DNA from: Pieris napi
Taxonomy: Eukaryota; Arthropoda; Insecta; Lepidoptera; Pieridae
NCBI RefSeq assembly: GCF_905475465.1
Contig: NC_062244.1
Location: 7,142,501 to 7,206,500 of the forward strand
DNA length: 64,000 nt
Direction: 5' to 3'
The translations under genes and the position numbers were made by a program. Positions 1 through 11,960 of the stretch are shown here, piece after piece. Each line of letters starts with the position of its first letter. Within the stretch, counting starts at the first letter, position 1. The notes beneath the pieces were generated by a model. The model was not told the DNA's origin, ran no database searches, and saw nothing but the letters and a program-made list of their open reading frames with translations.

Positions 1-785
1 ATTCGAACCGCTCTTCGTTAAATAGTTCTTTAGTCAATCCTGATAGTTTGTGCTTTAATGAATCATATACAATTTAACCCTTGTTTTATGATTGTCTAAT
101 CATTATCTATTACGGGAGGCACTCTATAATAAAATAATTGGACATACAAAAAACATACCGATAAATATTTGCAGTCTAAAGCACAATAATAATAAATAAT
201 TTGACATAAAACAAGGCTCGACTTTCGAATAGTAAAGGCTCTTCTAAATTTATTTGAGTGTAGTTTGAAAGCATTTATTTAAATGGACGTACTTTAGGCT
301 TAATTGCTGCGGATAAACGCTCTACTAATTTATATATGTTATATGTGTGGCCTAAAGCCTTAAATTATTTAAGTATATACGTATTATACGTATATGTATT
401 ATTATTATACTATTACTTTTTATTTTACTTTTTTTAATTCTAAGTGCTGTTTGTGTTTGAATAAGCTTATAAGCTAAACAATTATGTTACACGGAAGAAT
501 AAAGATACAAGGAAGAAGTGGCTATTCGATGCCTTCTTCGTTCCTTGCATCTTTGTAGCTTGTTAAAATTATTACGCTTGGGTGTAATATTATGCTCATT
601 AGTTAATTAGTCGAATATCTTTATACAATATATTAATAAATTAATTTTATTCCAGCGGGTCAGATTTTTTTTATCTATTTGAATTACATGAATTATATTA
701 TAAAGCTATTGCATAGCACCGAATCAAGAAATTCCGTAACGAAAATAAAAACCTAACACACGGTGACGTAATATAGATGCGGCCA
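1..785. other. No gene seen
   Basis: AT-rich DNA with short ORFs only. No repeat family recognised. Confidence 0.6.
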
Positions 786-789
786 ATAC

Positions 790-898
790 GTGTTAGAGCG
801 GGACAGAACGCATACTGCGTCTCACATCGGTCTGGCATGATCGGATACGTAGCGCAGGTGCGTTAGAGTGGGACAGAACGCATACTGCGTATTCACAT
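790..898. repeat. Two near-identical GC-rich direct repeats, about 70 bp apart
   Basis: Units at about 790-826 and 860-898 share GGACAGAACGCATACTGCGT almost exactly and sit in an otherwise AT-rich area. Each unit contains the imperfect palindrome ACGCAtacTGCGT. They could be a tandem repeat of a mobile element or paired protein-binding sites. Confidence 0.65.
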
Positions 899-1210
899 CT
901 CCGCGCCCGGTGCAGCCGGTACGCGTTTACTGGAGTACACCGAAGAAGGGTCGAAAATACTAGGTCGAAAAAAATTGTTTTCTTATCGTTTACCCACGCT
1001 CAAAAAGTGTAACTTGATTTCCAAGGTCTTGGTTTGATCCAAGAAAAAAATACTGCATAAATAAATAATTATAATTGTATAAGTTACCAAAAATGCTATG
1101 CCGCGGCAGTCCCCGAGTTCCACACGTTTTGTTTTTATTATTATTGCCCCATCTTATAAATTTTATATATGCTTGTGTTTATACATATAATAGATCAGAC
1201 AGGATTAGAG

Positions 1211-1284
1211 TATATTTTGTTTAAATATTAATTAATTTATGAAAATAATTTATATATTATTATATAATATTTAAACAAAATATA
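1211..1284. repeat. Perfect 20-bp inverted repeat, 34-bp spacer
   Basis: Left arm 1211-1230 is the exact reverse complement of 1265-1284. It is AT-rich, so it could be a small cruciform or the relic of a terminal-repeat element. No target duplication was recognised. Confidence 0.6.
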
Positions 1285-2754
1285 ACAAGCCCATGATGTT
1301 TTCGTTTGTTTCGCGGAACGTACTTACATGTTCATTGAATATGAATATCGTATAAAGATGAATACCGTAAGAACTGGTTTCGTCTTAAACTCAACAATTA
1401 TAATTACAGGCACAGGCTATTAACTATATATTTTATTATTTATTAAAGTATCTTACTGTAACCGTTACCAAAATCGGCCCCAAATAGTCATATAAAATGT
1501 GTCACGTAAACAGTGAATTGGGAAATATGACCGATTTAATGGACCATAAAATTCGGACAAATGTTTATACAAATTAAAACATCGATCCTATTTTATTTTT
1601 ATACACATTCTATATTCACTAACACAGATGAAATTGTGGACAGCACTAGATAATAAATAAAATCTCATGTAGATAATAAATTAACCCTTAAATCCCGACT
1701 GTTGTTATCAATCTCTGGCACAACGTAGCTCACGTATCTTTCGACGTCACGTACGCGAGGATATAGTAATCCTCACAGGCACTTAGAGAGGTACAGTCAG
1801 ATGGAACATGTCGAAAACATGCTCTTGTATTCCGAGAATCAGGTTCGCTTATACTATGGTGTAATAAATTATTTAAAGCATCCTGTTCCCTGGGCTACAG
1901 GTGTCTTTTTTTCGTTATAAACAAACAACAGAAATCCTCGGTGATGAGAAAAAACGATATAAAAAATTTACTATTGTGTGGGTGGTGTGTGATTCTGTGA
2001 TAGGCAAACGAAGTGACATTACCCGCATTTGTGTATTGAAGTGGAGATGCAGTGAACCAATCACAATCAAGCCTATCGCATAATCGGAAAAGCCTCAACA
2101 ACACTAGAGAATTACGTCTTTAACTGAAACTGACAGCTACATTCTACGGCTACAAACTGTGACGTCATAACCAGAAGCGAACTAACAAAGTTGTTCCGAC
2201 CGCTAAGAGTATATACGAACTTAACCACTTGGGCTTTCGTGCCTGCCTGTCAGTGGTTACAATGATCGAGAATCCTCCCTTTAGGTTGGAGAAACTGTTC
2301 ATCATCCTTCATCCACAGGATCATGCCAGCCAAGACATTAAAAAAAATCTGATAAACCCCAAAGACTAAAGACCACTACTGTCTAAAAGAGCACAAAGAG
2401 AGAATTAATAAATCAAAAAGCTGCGCAATACTTTTATAACTACAATTTTTACAAGTATGAAATTTAAATTTCACAAATTTTAAAACTTTTCAGACCATCA
2501 CGCCAAGTTTTAATTATTCGTTAAAAATGTTGCATGTCTTTGTAAATTAAACGTCGTGTGCGACAACAATATTTTTGTGTACTTAATTAACTCCCGTTAT
2601 AAATGAATTATTTAAATTTATTCCTACAAATTTTGCATACAAATGGTGCAAACATTTTTTGTTCTTCAATTAAAAGATATAAGTACTTATATGAAATTTA
2701 AGTTTGGACAAGAAAAAAAGAAACTAACTGGTTCTTAACAAAATAAACGGAAAT
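1285..2754. other. No gene seen
   Basis: AT-rich. A 49-codon stretch around 2220-2360 (LNHLGFRACLSVVT...) looks faintly transposon-like but has no support. Confidence 0.5.
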
Positions 2755-2850
2755 GTTATTTGCGCGCCATTGTATTTGGCAGACCTTACGTTTTTGTACC
2801 ATAGTCATGCAATAAATTATTATTATTATAGAATAAACAAATAAATAATA
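2755..2850 (+). mobile_element. LINE 3'-end-like fragment
   Basis: The segment around 'cgcgccattg...ttggcagacc...tttttgtacca...aataaattattatt' resembles another copy at about 45015-45115. Both end in AT-rich tails. The family assignment is from memory and weak. Confidence 0.35.
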
Positions 2851-3935
2851 AAGCAACAGTATGCTTCATAAATATAAATAAAAAAATACTAGCAGTACAT
2901 CAACACAACATTATAATCTTGTTTACAGCATGTGTATCCGTGTACCTTTCTCTCGCGCTCGCACTTACCTGGAGCGAAAATCGAATTGAAGCCATGGCAA
3001 CCTCTGCTTACGGCCATTTGTTAACTGACAACCATGGATTATCGTATACACAGGAAATAGAATATTTCTATTAAAGTTAAATAAAACAGATGACTGTAAA
3101 TAATTAACAAAAAATAACTGTTTACAACCCTGTTGGCAACCCTAACGTTGCGGCTGGCTGAGAGCTGGCAACCATTTATTTTCTATTCTTTACATTATTT
3201 TCTTTAAAATGACATATTAAAAAATATAGTTGCAAATTATATCAGCAAATTAATTACGCGTAATTGTGGGTATTCTTTTATAGGCAGGTTGCCTATCTAT
3301 TGCATACTCACTCAACATTATTTTAAAATTAATTTCATAAAAAAAAAGAAAGCTGCTGATTCTAGCAGTAGGATCTTAGTCCATAACCAGTTTCCGAGGC
3401 CCAACAGTATTTCTTTAAATAAGAATTAAATTACGTGTTTTATCACAATTAAGTTTTACAAACACGATTAATAAGTTAGTCTAAATTTAGCAATCAGGCT
3501 CGTAACCTAGTAGTGTACCTAATAGGCATAGGGCACTTTACCGTTACATACCTATTCATTACGTTATAGTATAAAAGATTTAATGATGATGTAACTAACA
3601 TTATATTAGAAATAAAGATAATGTAGATCCTAACAAAAGGCTACTCAATCCACGAAAAGAGATAACGTCAGACGTAAGATCAAATCCGTAGAACAATAAT
3701 CATTACGTAGACCCACCGCAATGAAACCTCTATATACGAGCTACGATAATGCTACGGTTAGCGATACGATTCCGTCAAGTGACCCAAATTCATTCCTCAA
3801 TATATAACTTAAGCTGAACTATGTATTTGTCTATAATACAATTTACTACAGTGTAAATTACAATCCAAATATATGATAATTATGGTAGACATAAAATTTA
3901 CAAAACATATAACATAACACTTAAAAATGGAAAAG
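2851..3935. other. No gene seen
   Basis: AT-rich, no ORF above background and no recognised repeat. Confidence 0.5.
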
Positions 3936-3940
3936 AAAAA

Positions 3941-4440
3941 AAAGTGCGTGCGTACAAAGTACACACGTCAGAAGTGAAACTTCTTTGGAAAACGAATTTT
4001 TGACTCTTGTTCATATTTATATACCTAAATCTAAAACTTTTGATTTCCGAGACTTAGAGAGAGGGAAAAAGGAAGATATGTTAGGAATTTAATGAATTTA
4101 ATTGTCATTAAAATTAAAAGTGTCGAAAATTATATACAATTAATTTTATTTTTTTTAATTATTTCTTCGATAATAAAAACACGTGGCATTTTAATTTACA
4201 ATTCGTCATTTTCGATTCGTCGATTTCGATTCGTCGATTTCAATAAATTATTTTGCATAATATAAAATTCTAATATTTCATAAATTCAAGTTACGAAATT
4301 TTAATTTTATAAATATAATTTCTATATATGTATATTCGCCCTTCTTACTCTCTCTCAATCGGTCTCAATCGCTCTCTCCCTTTTCTTCGACAAAAACGCT
4401 GCACATCGTGGTGACGTTTTTTTAAAAAATTTCACTTCAA
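3941..4440. mobile_element. Possible terminal-inverted-repeat element with internal 14-bp tandem repeat
   Basis: GAAGTGAAACTTCTTT near 3971-3988 faces TTTCACTTC near 4428-4436. The left end (gtgcgtgcgtacaaagtaca) resembles the left end of the GAAGTTATACTTCTTT family found at 31242, 52872 and 61233. Three tandem 14-mers (attcgtcgatttcg type) lie at 4201-4242. It may be a diverged relative of that family. Confidence 0.4.
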
Positions 4441-4788
4441 AAAAAATTAAGATTTCACTTAATAATTACTTATTTAAAAATACTTTTCGTCTAATGCGGA
4501 TCACTTTGTACCAGCTCTTTACTGTCTGTTGACTTATTGTAGCAATTCATCAAACAGAAAAACATGAGAAAATTTATCATCCACGAGTCCCATTGTTAGG
4601 GGGTAATTACAAAAGCTCATATCAGTAACTGAGTCCAAGTGGTCTCTAATAAATTGCCCAGAATTCTAAAACGTAACGTAACTCAAAACTGAGATTAACT
4701 CATGATCTATTAAACCATTTTTAATACGGTTTTAAAACAAAGAAGATAATTAATTAGGATATTATCACTTAATTTAATCGAGAAACTG

Positions 4789-5220
4789 CTGCCGGCATTA
4801 AAGGTACACGGTTACAAAGACCAAACATTTTAAAGGTTGTTTTAGTTTTCTATTAATGCATTTTTTAATTATATGTATTACGATGTAGTTTAAGAAAATT
4901 GTAAATCTAATATATAAAATTCTCGTGTCGCGGTGTTTGTAGTTAAACTCCTCCGAAACGGCTTGACCGATTCTCATGAAATTTTGTGTGCATATTGAGT
5001 ATGTTTGAGACTCGGACAACATCTGTTATTCATCCCCCTAAATGTTAAGACTAGTCCACCCCTAAATTATTATTTTTTTAATTTTTAGATTATTTTTTAT
5101 GATACAGCATTAAAAAATACATATAACCCCTAATTTTCACCACTCTACGATCAACCCCTATTTTTTATTATAAATTATATACATGGCAAAATGACCAGGT
5201 CAGCTAGTACTTTATATTTG
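4789..5220 (+). mobile_element. LINE 3'-end fragment interrupted by a Helitron
   Basis: The sequence ctgccggcattaaaggtaca followed by the 'aagaccaaacatttta' tail matches the same LINE end at 6480, 37720 and 59655. The tail is cut at base 4905 by the Helitron 4906-5207 and resumes at 5208 (tactttatatttgtgt). Confidence 0.6.
4906..5207 (+). mobile_element. Non-autonomous Helitron, family A (TC...CTAG)
   Basis: Starts TCTAATATATAAAATTCTCG and ends AGCTAG between A and T host bases, with no target duplication, as Helitrons do. The inner sequence (cctccgaaacggcttgaccg) is shared with copies at 19340, 38140 and 42950. Confidence 0.75.
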
Positions 5221-5647
5221 TGTGTTTTTACACATTTATTTAAATTTAGTAATGATCTTTTTTAATCAGTTATCGCACTAAAATTTACAATTTATGTCTA
5301 GATTTAAAAGTACTGTTATTGCACCACGATAACTTTAAAGTTATTATCAGTAAGTGTTTCTATGTGTCTAGACGATAGGATAAAGCGATCACAGCATGAT
5401 CCATTACAAATAATTTATTAACAAACTGTTTAAGATAAATACAAAGTCTTTAGAAAAAGCAGACCTTTATAAAACTGTATTACCGTTCTGTATGAAATTA
5501 ATTAAAGAAGTTTTAAATTACTTTTTTCCTCTGCTTCGGAATTAGTTTATGCTCGTTGAACAGAATGTCTTCAGCTACTTATGGCCAAAACTTTATTCTT
5601 GATCATTCGAAATCTTAAAATCACATGACGGTAATTATATTTACTTA

Positions 5648-6012
5648 CTAGTAGACCGGCCAAGCGTTGCTGTGGCTAAGGTTTTTGTTATATTACATAG
5701 TAGTAAACTATTCAAGGGAAACGGTAGGAGAACACCAGTCATGGGGACCACCATGCTTTATGGTGGTTATGCCATTAAATTGTAGCTTATGTGAAACGTT
5801 GGTACGTCACAGCGCCGCACCATCTACTAGAATTGTGACTATTAAATAATAAACAAATAGTTTGCAATAAAATAATATTGCGGGTATAAATTGAGATGTA
5901 AGCTATCCTATCTTTTAAGTTGTGCAAATCGGTTGATTGATATCGGTTCGGTAGTTTAGGAGTCCATAGCGGACAAACAACGTGACACGTAATTTATATA
6001 GGTATATTAAGA
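5648..6012 (-). mobile_element. Non-autonomous Helitron, family C
   Basis: Read on the minus strand it starts TCTTAATATACC and ends CTAG, inserted between A and T. It matches the plus-strand copy at 39772-40140 along its length, including ggagtccatagcgga and the gcgttgctgtggctaag segment. Confidence 0.75.
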
Positions 6013-6479
6013 TTTCACAGAGACCAAATTCTATTTGCTTATTTCACAGTTCACTATAAAGCAATTCTCATTAAACTTAGTAGACACATATGCAAGCTCA
6101 TCACACAGATTGCATCGCCGGTCAAAGATCGAAACATTCAATACGTCAATCCATTGCACTAAATCTATTCAATGTCGAAACGAAAATGGCCGTATCGGAG
6201 TCGAAAAATGCAATAATCCTAGTGAAAAATACTGAAAACAAGTTCTTGACATTTTAACTGAATATTCTGAATGCAGTATATGTTATTTCAATGTTTTTTT
6301 GAGATACTTTTTTTGGAATATAATTTGATTTTATATTTTACAAATGTCAGCTAGATTTTCTGCTTGTTTATCTCCTCAACGAATATTATTTACTTTTCAT
6401 AATATCATTAGTAATAAGAAAATAATAAACGGGTCAAATAATTTTGAGTTTCTCTTTTGGGAGACTTATAGAGTCTAGA

Positions 6480-6660
6480 CCGGGGACCTCAGAGCTGGTG
6501 CTTTCCTCGCTCAACGAGTATAGCAATACACCGAGGAAATGCTGCCAGCATTAAAGGTACACTGCCAATGTTTACGAATTTATTATAATTTTATATCATT
6601 CAATTTTTAATTATTATTATTACTTTGTAGGTAAATATTTGTGTGTTGAAAATAAATGAA
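6480..6660 (+). mobile_element. LINE 3'-end fragment
   Basis: Contains cgaggaaatgctgccagcat and the taaaggtacactgcca tail, the same 3' end as the longer copy at 37720-38100. It keeps the last codons and the AT-rich tail only. Confidence 0.6.
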
Positions 6661-8224
6661 TTAGTAATAGGATAGATATGCTGCACTGCTGTCTTATAAA
6701 TACTAAATTTGTATGTTCGCAAATATTTATTTGTTTTCTATATCTGAGTACAACAGGCAAAGTCCCAGGCACCAACTAGCTTGTTCGTAAATAGTAGTCA
6801 TTTTTATTCATCTGGTCATTCATATTTTCAAGTATGCAATTAAGTCGCATAATATTTGCATACAACTTGTAATTCAAAAGTTCTTTAATTAAATTATTTT
6901 TAATGAAATAACGAATGGAAATTATTATTTTCAACGGAATGTGAGTACTAGTCTTATTATTTAAACTTTTCTTTGATTTTGTAATGCGCTATTCGTATAG
7001 CCTGGAAGATTGGGTAAGATTCCCAGAAACTATTATAGTTTCGGAGTAAAAGGAACAATCTCCGTATTACCAAATTATTTGGACAAAAAATAAATAAAAT
7101 ATCAAAAATATCAACAAAAATATTTTTATACATATACATAACATGTTCCATGAAAACTGTTTAAAACTAAGGAAGTATTATTTAAACCTCAAAATTTTTT
7201 AATGTCTTGACCAATCTTAAATTAATTCGAAATTAAATAATCAAAAACATCTATTTTTATTTGATTCTATTAGTGTCGATATAATAAATCTTAAACTCAG
7301 AATTTAAAATGTTATAAAATCACTAGAAATGTAAATATCTTACGAACATTTAAGAGTTTCAGACGTAATTAGAAACTTTCAACTTCATTTTAAACTTTAA
7401 ACCTGAAATGTTCAAAAGCAACTCGCGGTGAAAACTCGTAAGTATAGTTCGTATTCTCAAGTTTTCAACAATTTAAGGTAAAAAGTCAGTTCTTCACATT
7501 AGTTTGAGACATAAACGATTTATGTGTTTTTGTTTACAGTAAGTACTCTTGCATTGTATAAAAGTTTAGGTTATATAGATATGTATAGCTATTAATAACC
7601 AAATATGGCCGTTTGGGTCTTTGATATGCAATTAGAAACATAGTTGTTTTTGATAATGTCTTCACAGTGTTTTGTTACCGTAAGAGTTAGAATTGAATGC
7701 GTACCTTGAATGAAACCAGGGACAGCTGGGGTATGAATGCATGACTGACATGACATGACATGGTTGAAAGGCGCTAGGCTAACCATTCAATTATTGTTAA
7801 CACAATGTAGTACACAAATGTTATTAAAATTAATATATTGTGTATATCGAAAATGAAAATAAAACAGACTGACTTGAATTACTGACTGACATGTTCAACA
7901 TGATAATTTTATCATGTCATCGTATATGTTGTTCGACTGAATAATTTTTGTGAAACAAGAAACCTTCTCAACCCAAATCGTGACGTTTTTAGTCGTTCTT
8001 AACAACTCATTATGTACAAAATCTTCAAGACAACTAAAGAAAAGACACAAATTAAATGAGCCATAATCAAAATATTGATTGTTTTTGTATGGCTCTTCAG
8101 CTATTGGGATCAGACAAATATATTGCCGACAATTTGTTGCAATATCATGTTAAATAAAATATATGCAATAGTTTGTCGTCAAAAATATTATTAGTATAAT
8201 ACTGTTAAAATTACAGAACCATAT
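6661..8224. other. No gene seen
   Basis: AT-rich. A possible reversed tRNA-like head near 7690-7790 (cgctaggctaacc) is too weak to annotate. Confidence 0.5.
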
Positions 8225-9004
8225 CGTAGTTCATCTGCATTGATATCCTTGATCATGTATCGTCAAAAGCACGCGTACAATAAACTACTAAACTGAACTT
8301 TGCGCTTCATTAATATAAATGTTATTCATAGTGGTCTAAGATCCCGATATACAACGACCTTCACCGAGATCGTTATTTAATTAAACGTATTTTATATTTA
8401 ATTTAATATGTCAATAAATATAATCCATATGGGTTGCCTAGCAAATTTCAGTCCAGAGTATTTTAATTAATATTAAAAGAAAAGATTTTTTTTTTAACAT
8501 TTCACCGGTATGATTATTAGAAAAATTCTATACCAATCGAAAGTATGAAGCCCATAGAATATGCAAACGTTAGGTTGATATATCAATTAATTATTTATGT
8601 GTATATTTTTTATGTGACACTAAAGTATATATACATCTTTAGTAAAAAAGAAAGTTATAGTGATACATATATAATACTACCCTGATTAAAAATATTGATT
8701 GAAAAAAATTTAAAAAATTTACTACATGCAAATTATAAAAAAAAAATTTTTTTTTAATATTAATTAAACATACTCTGGACTGAAATTTGCTAGGCAACCC
8801 ATATGGATTATATTTATTGACATATTAAATTAAATATAAAATACGTTTCATTAAATAACGATCTCGGTGAAGGTCGTTGTATATCGGGATCTTAGACGAC
8901 TATGAATAACATTTATATTAATGAAACGCAAAGTTCAGTTTAGTAGTTTATTGTACGCGTGCTTTTGACGATACATGATCAAGGATATCAATGCAGATGA
9001 ACTC
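8225..9004. repeat. Long inverted repeat, arms about 270 bp, spacer about 240 bp
   Basis: The left arm (about 8225-8495) is the reverse complement of the right arm (about 8737-9004) with few differences. Outer ends are gttcatctgc / gcagatgaac. The AT-rich spacer has no ORF. A third, direct partial copy of the right arm (matching 8807-8895) follows immediately at 9005-9093. It looks like a fold-back or terminal-inverted-repeat transposon, possibly inserted next to an older copy of itself. Confidence 0.75.
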
Positions 9005-9093
9005 GATTATATTTATTGACATATTAAATTAAATATAAAATACGTTTCATTAAATAAGCATCTCGGTGAAGGTCGTTGTATATCGGAATCTTA
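9005..9093 (+). repeat. Third partial copy of the inverted-repeat arm
   Basis: Repeats about 89 bp of the right arm (attatatttattgacatatt onward) in direct orientation, up to the atcggaatctta that corresponds to atcgggatctta near 8895. Confidence 0.7.
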
Positions 9094-11447
9094 TACTATA
9101 GTAATTTATATTTGTTACTTGTGAATTTATAGCTACCATATTCGGTCTTAAGATATTTCCAAGTAATATCAAACTTTGTCAATATAAGCTTTGTATGTTT
9201 ATGTAACTATCCCAAATATATATTAGATAAGCAATAAAGATTATTTAACTAGGTACTATAAATTCAAGAGCAATAAACAAGATCTTATCTTAATAATGTG
9301 CAAATACTGTATACCCTGTAGATTTCTATAGTAATATTGTTTGACGTCCCGTAACCCGCATACGCCTAAACTAGCTAGACACATTTCTGCATCAATTAAA
9401 TTTGTCTGTCTGCTCATTATTTTAACTAAAGTTGGGCAAGCTAGCAGTACAACATGAAGATTGAAGACAGCTTTTGTAATAGGTTTATATGAAAGCAATT
9501 TTGTAAGCCTACAAAGGAATATTTCTGTTTTTGAGACATCGTTTACTAATTTGTATATAATTGTGAAAAATGCTAAAATTAAGCATGTCATATGCATTAT
9601 TTCCATACGTTCGTGTTAAAAAAATATACAATATATTTTAAAAGTGGTACAATGCTTACTTTAGTTGAATGTAATTATAAAAAAAACTCGCGTCGTTAAA
9701 GATATCTAGGTCTATGGTTTATTTCTTATATTATTATCTTTCTAAAATCTTTTCACTTTCAATGTCAATCGCATTTTTTAAAATCTGAACATATTTCTAC
9801 ATTTTCTTTTTTTTAAGCTATAATAATACATAATTTTGGAGATTGTTTCCCCATATAATATTAATTTGTTTTGTATATTTAACCATTTAAAAATATTTAT
9901 TTTTTCTTTATATATAAAAGCTTTTAGAATACAACCTTCAGTAAAGCACACTCTGAAAGCTTTATAACGTCGGAAGATTTATCTACTAAACAGAGAGGTC
10001 GTTCACTCCAAATTTGTTAGAACACATGCCTTACTATCATAATAATTTAAAAGTTCTGAGAAAATTTAACATTTCTTTTGCTCAGATTAACTTATGAAAA
10101 TACTTTTGTAGTAGAAGTTTCTGTATACATAAATGAAAACTTAGGTTAAAAATCTCCCAATTATACCTATCTCTATAACCCTAATTAAACATTACCACAC
10201 GTAATTAATTGTGTATTAAATGTGTATACAAATAAAAAAAATTCATACACCCGCAACGCTTTTATGTTTGTTATACTGCATTGCTATTAAGACTCGAAGA
10301 AATCAATAAAACCTAAGCGAAGCATTAATAAAGTAAGTTCTCGTGTTTCCGTGGGTGGAACACAATCATTTGTTTAGTTAAGTTTTCTTTTATTATCAGC
10401 TTTGTATATAAACGATTAGATACATTATGTATACAATAATATCATTATAATTTTTTCACAGATGAAATGTGGCACCTTCATACATTTTTGGGTTTTAGAC
10501 GGTTTCTTCAAGAGGTTTTACTTTTAAACTGCTCACAGAAAGGACAATCCATTGCGCAAGCGGGATTAAAACTGGGGACCTCGTTTAGACACGCACACCT
10601 TGCCTTACCAACACTGCCTTACAACAGATAATATACTAGTATAATCATATTATATGTCATTTTGCAAATAAATATAACGACAATATCTAACTGAACCTTT
10701 TACCATTGGTTTTTCCAACGTTGTTATCAAGTTAATCTTTACCATATCAAAAAAACGTAGAGAAAAAAAATTAAATTTTAATTGTAATAAATACAGTATA
10801 GGGAAATAACATTTACTAATATACCTCATGTATTTACTTGACTTACATTAACAAAAAGTTACTTACAGTGAAGGATATTAAATTATGATTTAAGATATTA
10901 AAATCGTTTTAAAATAAAAAAGAAACCATTGTGAAAAGTGGTGTATGGTAACTGTTATGTCTATACGCATTCAGGGATTTCATATACCAATCATCATATT
11001 TATTGATATGCCATATTTAATTCCATAACGACTTATAAAACCAATCAAAAGATTCTAAGGAGCATTTATATCGAGATGTCTTTATCTGACGAATGCTTTG
11101 GTCGGTAAGACTACTCGTAATGCTATCCTAAAAAATCCTAAAAAATCTTTCGATTAGATTGTATTTATAAATCTTCTTACTCTTAGTACGGTAAAGATGT
11201 GATTTATTTTTTTATTGATGATCTTTTTTACTTGATAAGGTTTAAATCTTGAAACCTACATAACTTTCGATATCACGGGAATAAAACATTGAAAGTCATA
11301 AATAAAATATATGTGTATTTCTTAAAACAGTGCTTACATAATCATTGACAATACATCATTGCAAGTTTAAAATGCATCATTGTCTCTTCTTGAATTATAC
11401 GTAGCGTTAACGCGCTTAGTGTAAATATTTTTTAACGAACAAAGAAA
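9094..11447. other. No supported gene
   Basis: Contains a 116-codon minus-strand frame (9256-9606) judged to be within chance expectation. Otherwise AT-rich with poly-A/T runs. Confidence 0.5.
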
Positions 11448-11560
11448 AAAATGGGCGTAAACAGGTCACAGAATCACCTGATTTTAAGAAATACCGCCGC
11501 CCATGGATATACACTGTCTCAAGGCTCGCAAGTGCGCTGCCGACTTTTGTATATGCCTCA
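11448..11560. mobile_element. Decayed fragment of LINE 3' end
   Basis: ataccgccgcccatggatat followed by 'ctcaaggctcgcaagtgcgctgc' resembles the minus-strand LINE end at 60350-60410 (taccgccgcccatggacac, ggctcggaagtgcgttgcc). Confidence 0.5.
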
Positions 11561-11627
11561 TGATATTAGATTATCAGGATATCATATTACTTTTCAGATT
11601 TAAGAATTTCACTTTTCTATACTGAAA

Positions 11628-11960
11628 TCTATACTAATATTATAAAGAGGAAAGATTTGATTTTCTGTTTGGATCGATTTCAAAAATTCTTTCACCGTTG
11701 GCAAGCTGCACTATTCCCGAGTGACAAAGGCTATGTTTCATTTTCAAAATAGGGATGCTTACTAAAACTTTAATACAATCTAACCCAAGGTGTAAAAAAT
11801 AAACAAAAAACTTCCTTCAATCGCGTGCGCTGCGAAAACTATTAATGATAGAACAAAATGATGTATTACAATTTTTCAGGACACATCACTATCTATAAAA
11901 AAATGTCGCGACAGCATGTCTCTATCGTTTATAGTTACGTCACAATAAGCGTCCTTTTAT
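11628..11960 (+). mobile_element. Helitron-like element, family D, 3' end not recognised
   Basis: Begins TCTATACTAATATTATAAAG after an A, a common lepidopteran Helitron start. It shares cgctgcgaaaactat and the following 60 bp with a copy at 21871. No CTAG end was found, so it is likely truncated or diverged. Confidence 0.5.

Noticed and set aside
2220..2365. Coding-like stretch LNHLGFRACLSVVT in one frame, possibly transposase-related
   Set aside because: Too short, no conserved catalytic motif, and no terminal repeats found around it.
7690..7790. Reversed tRNA-like head of another SINE
   Set aside because: Only one box is convincing; no body or tail was recognised.
9256..9606. 116-codon minus-strand ORF, with possible acceptor (aattttag) and donor (CAGG|gtatac) inside it, reminiscent of a membrane-receptor exon
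   Set aside because: In DNA this AT-rich, one or two ORFs of this length are expected by chance over six frames of 64 kb. No family motif is recognisable and no adjoining exon was found.
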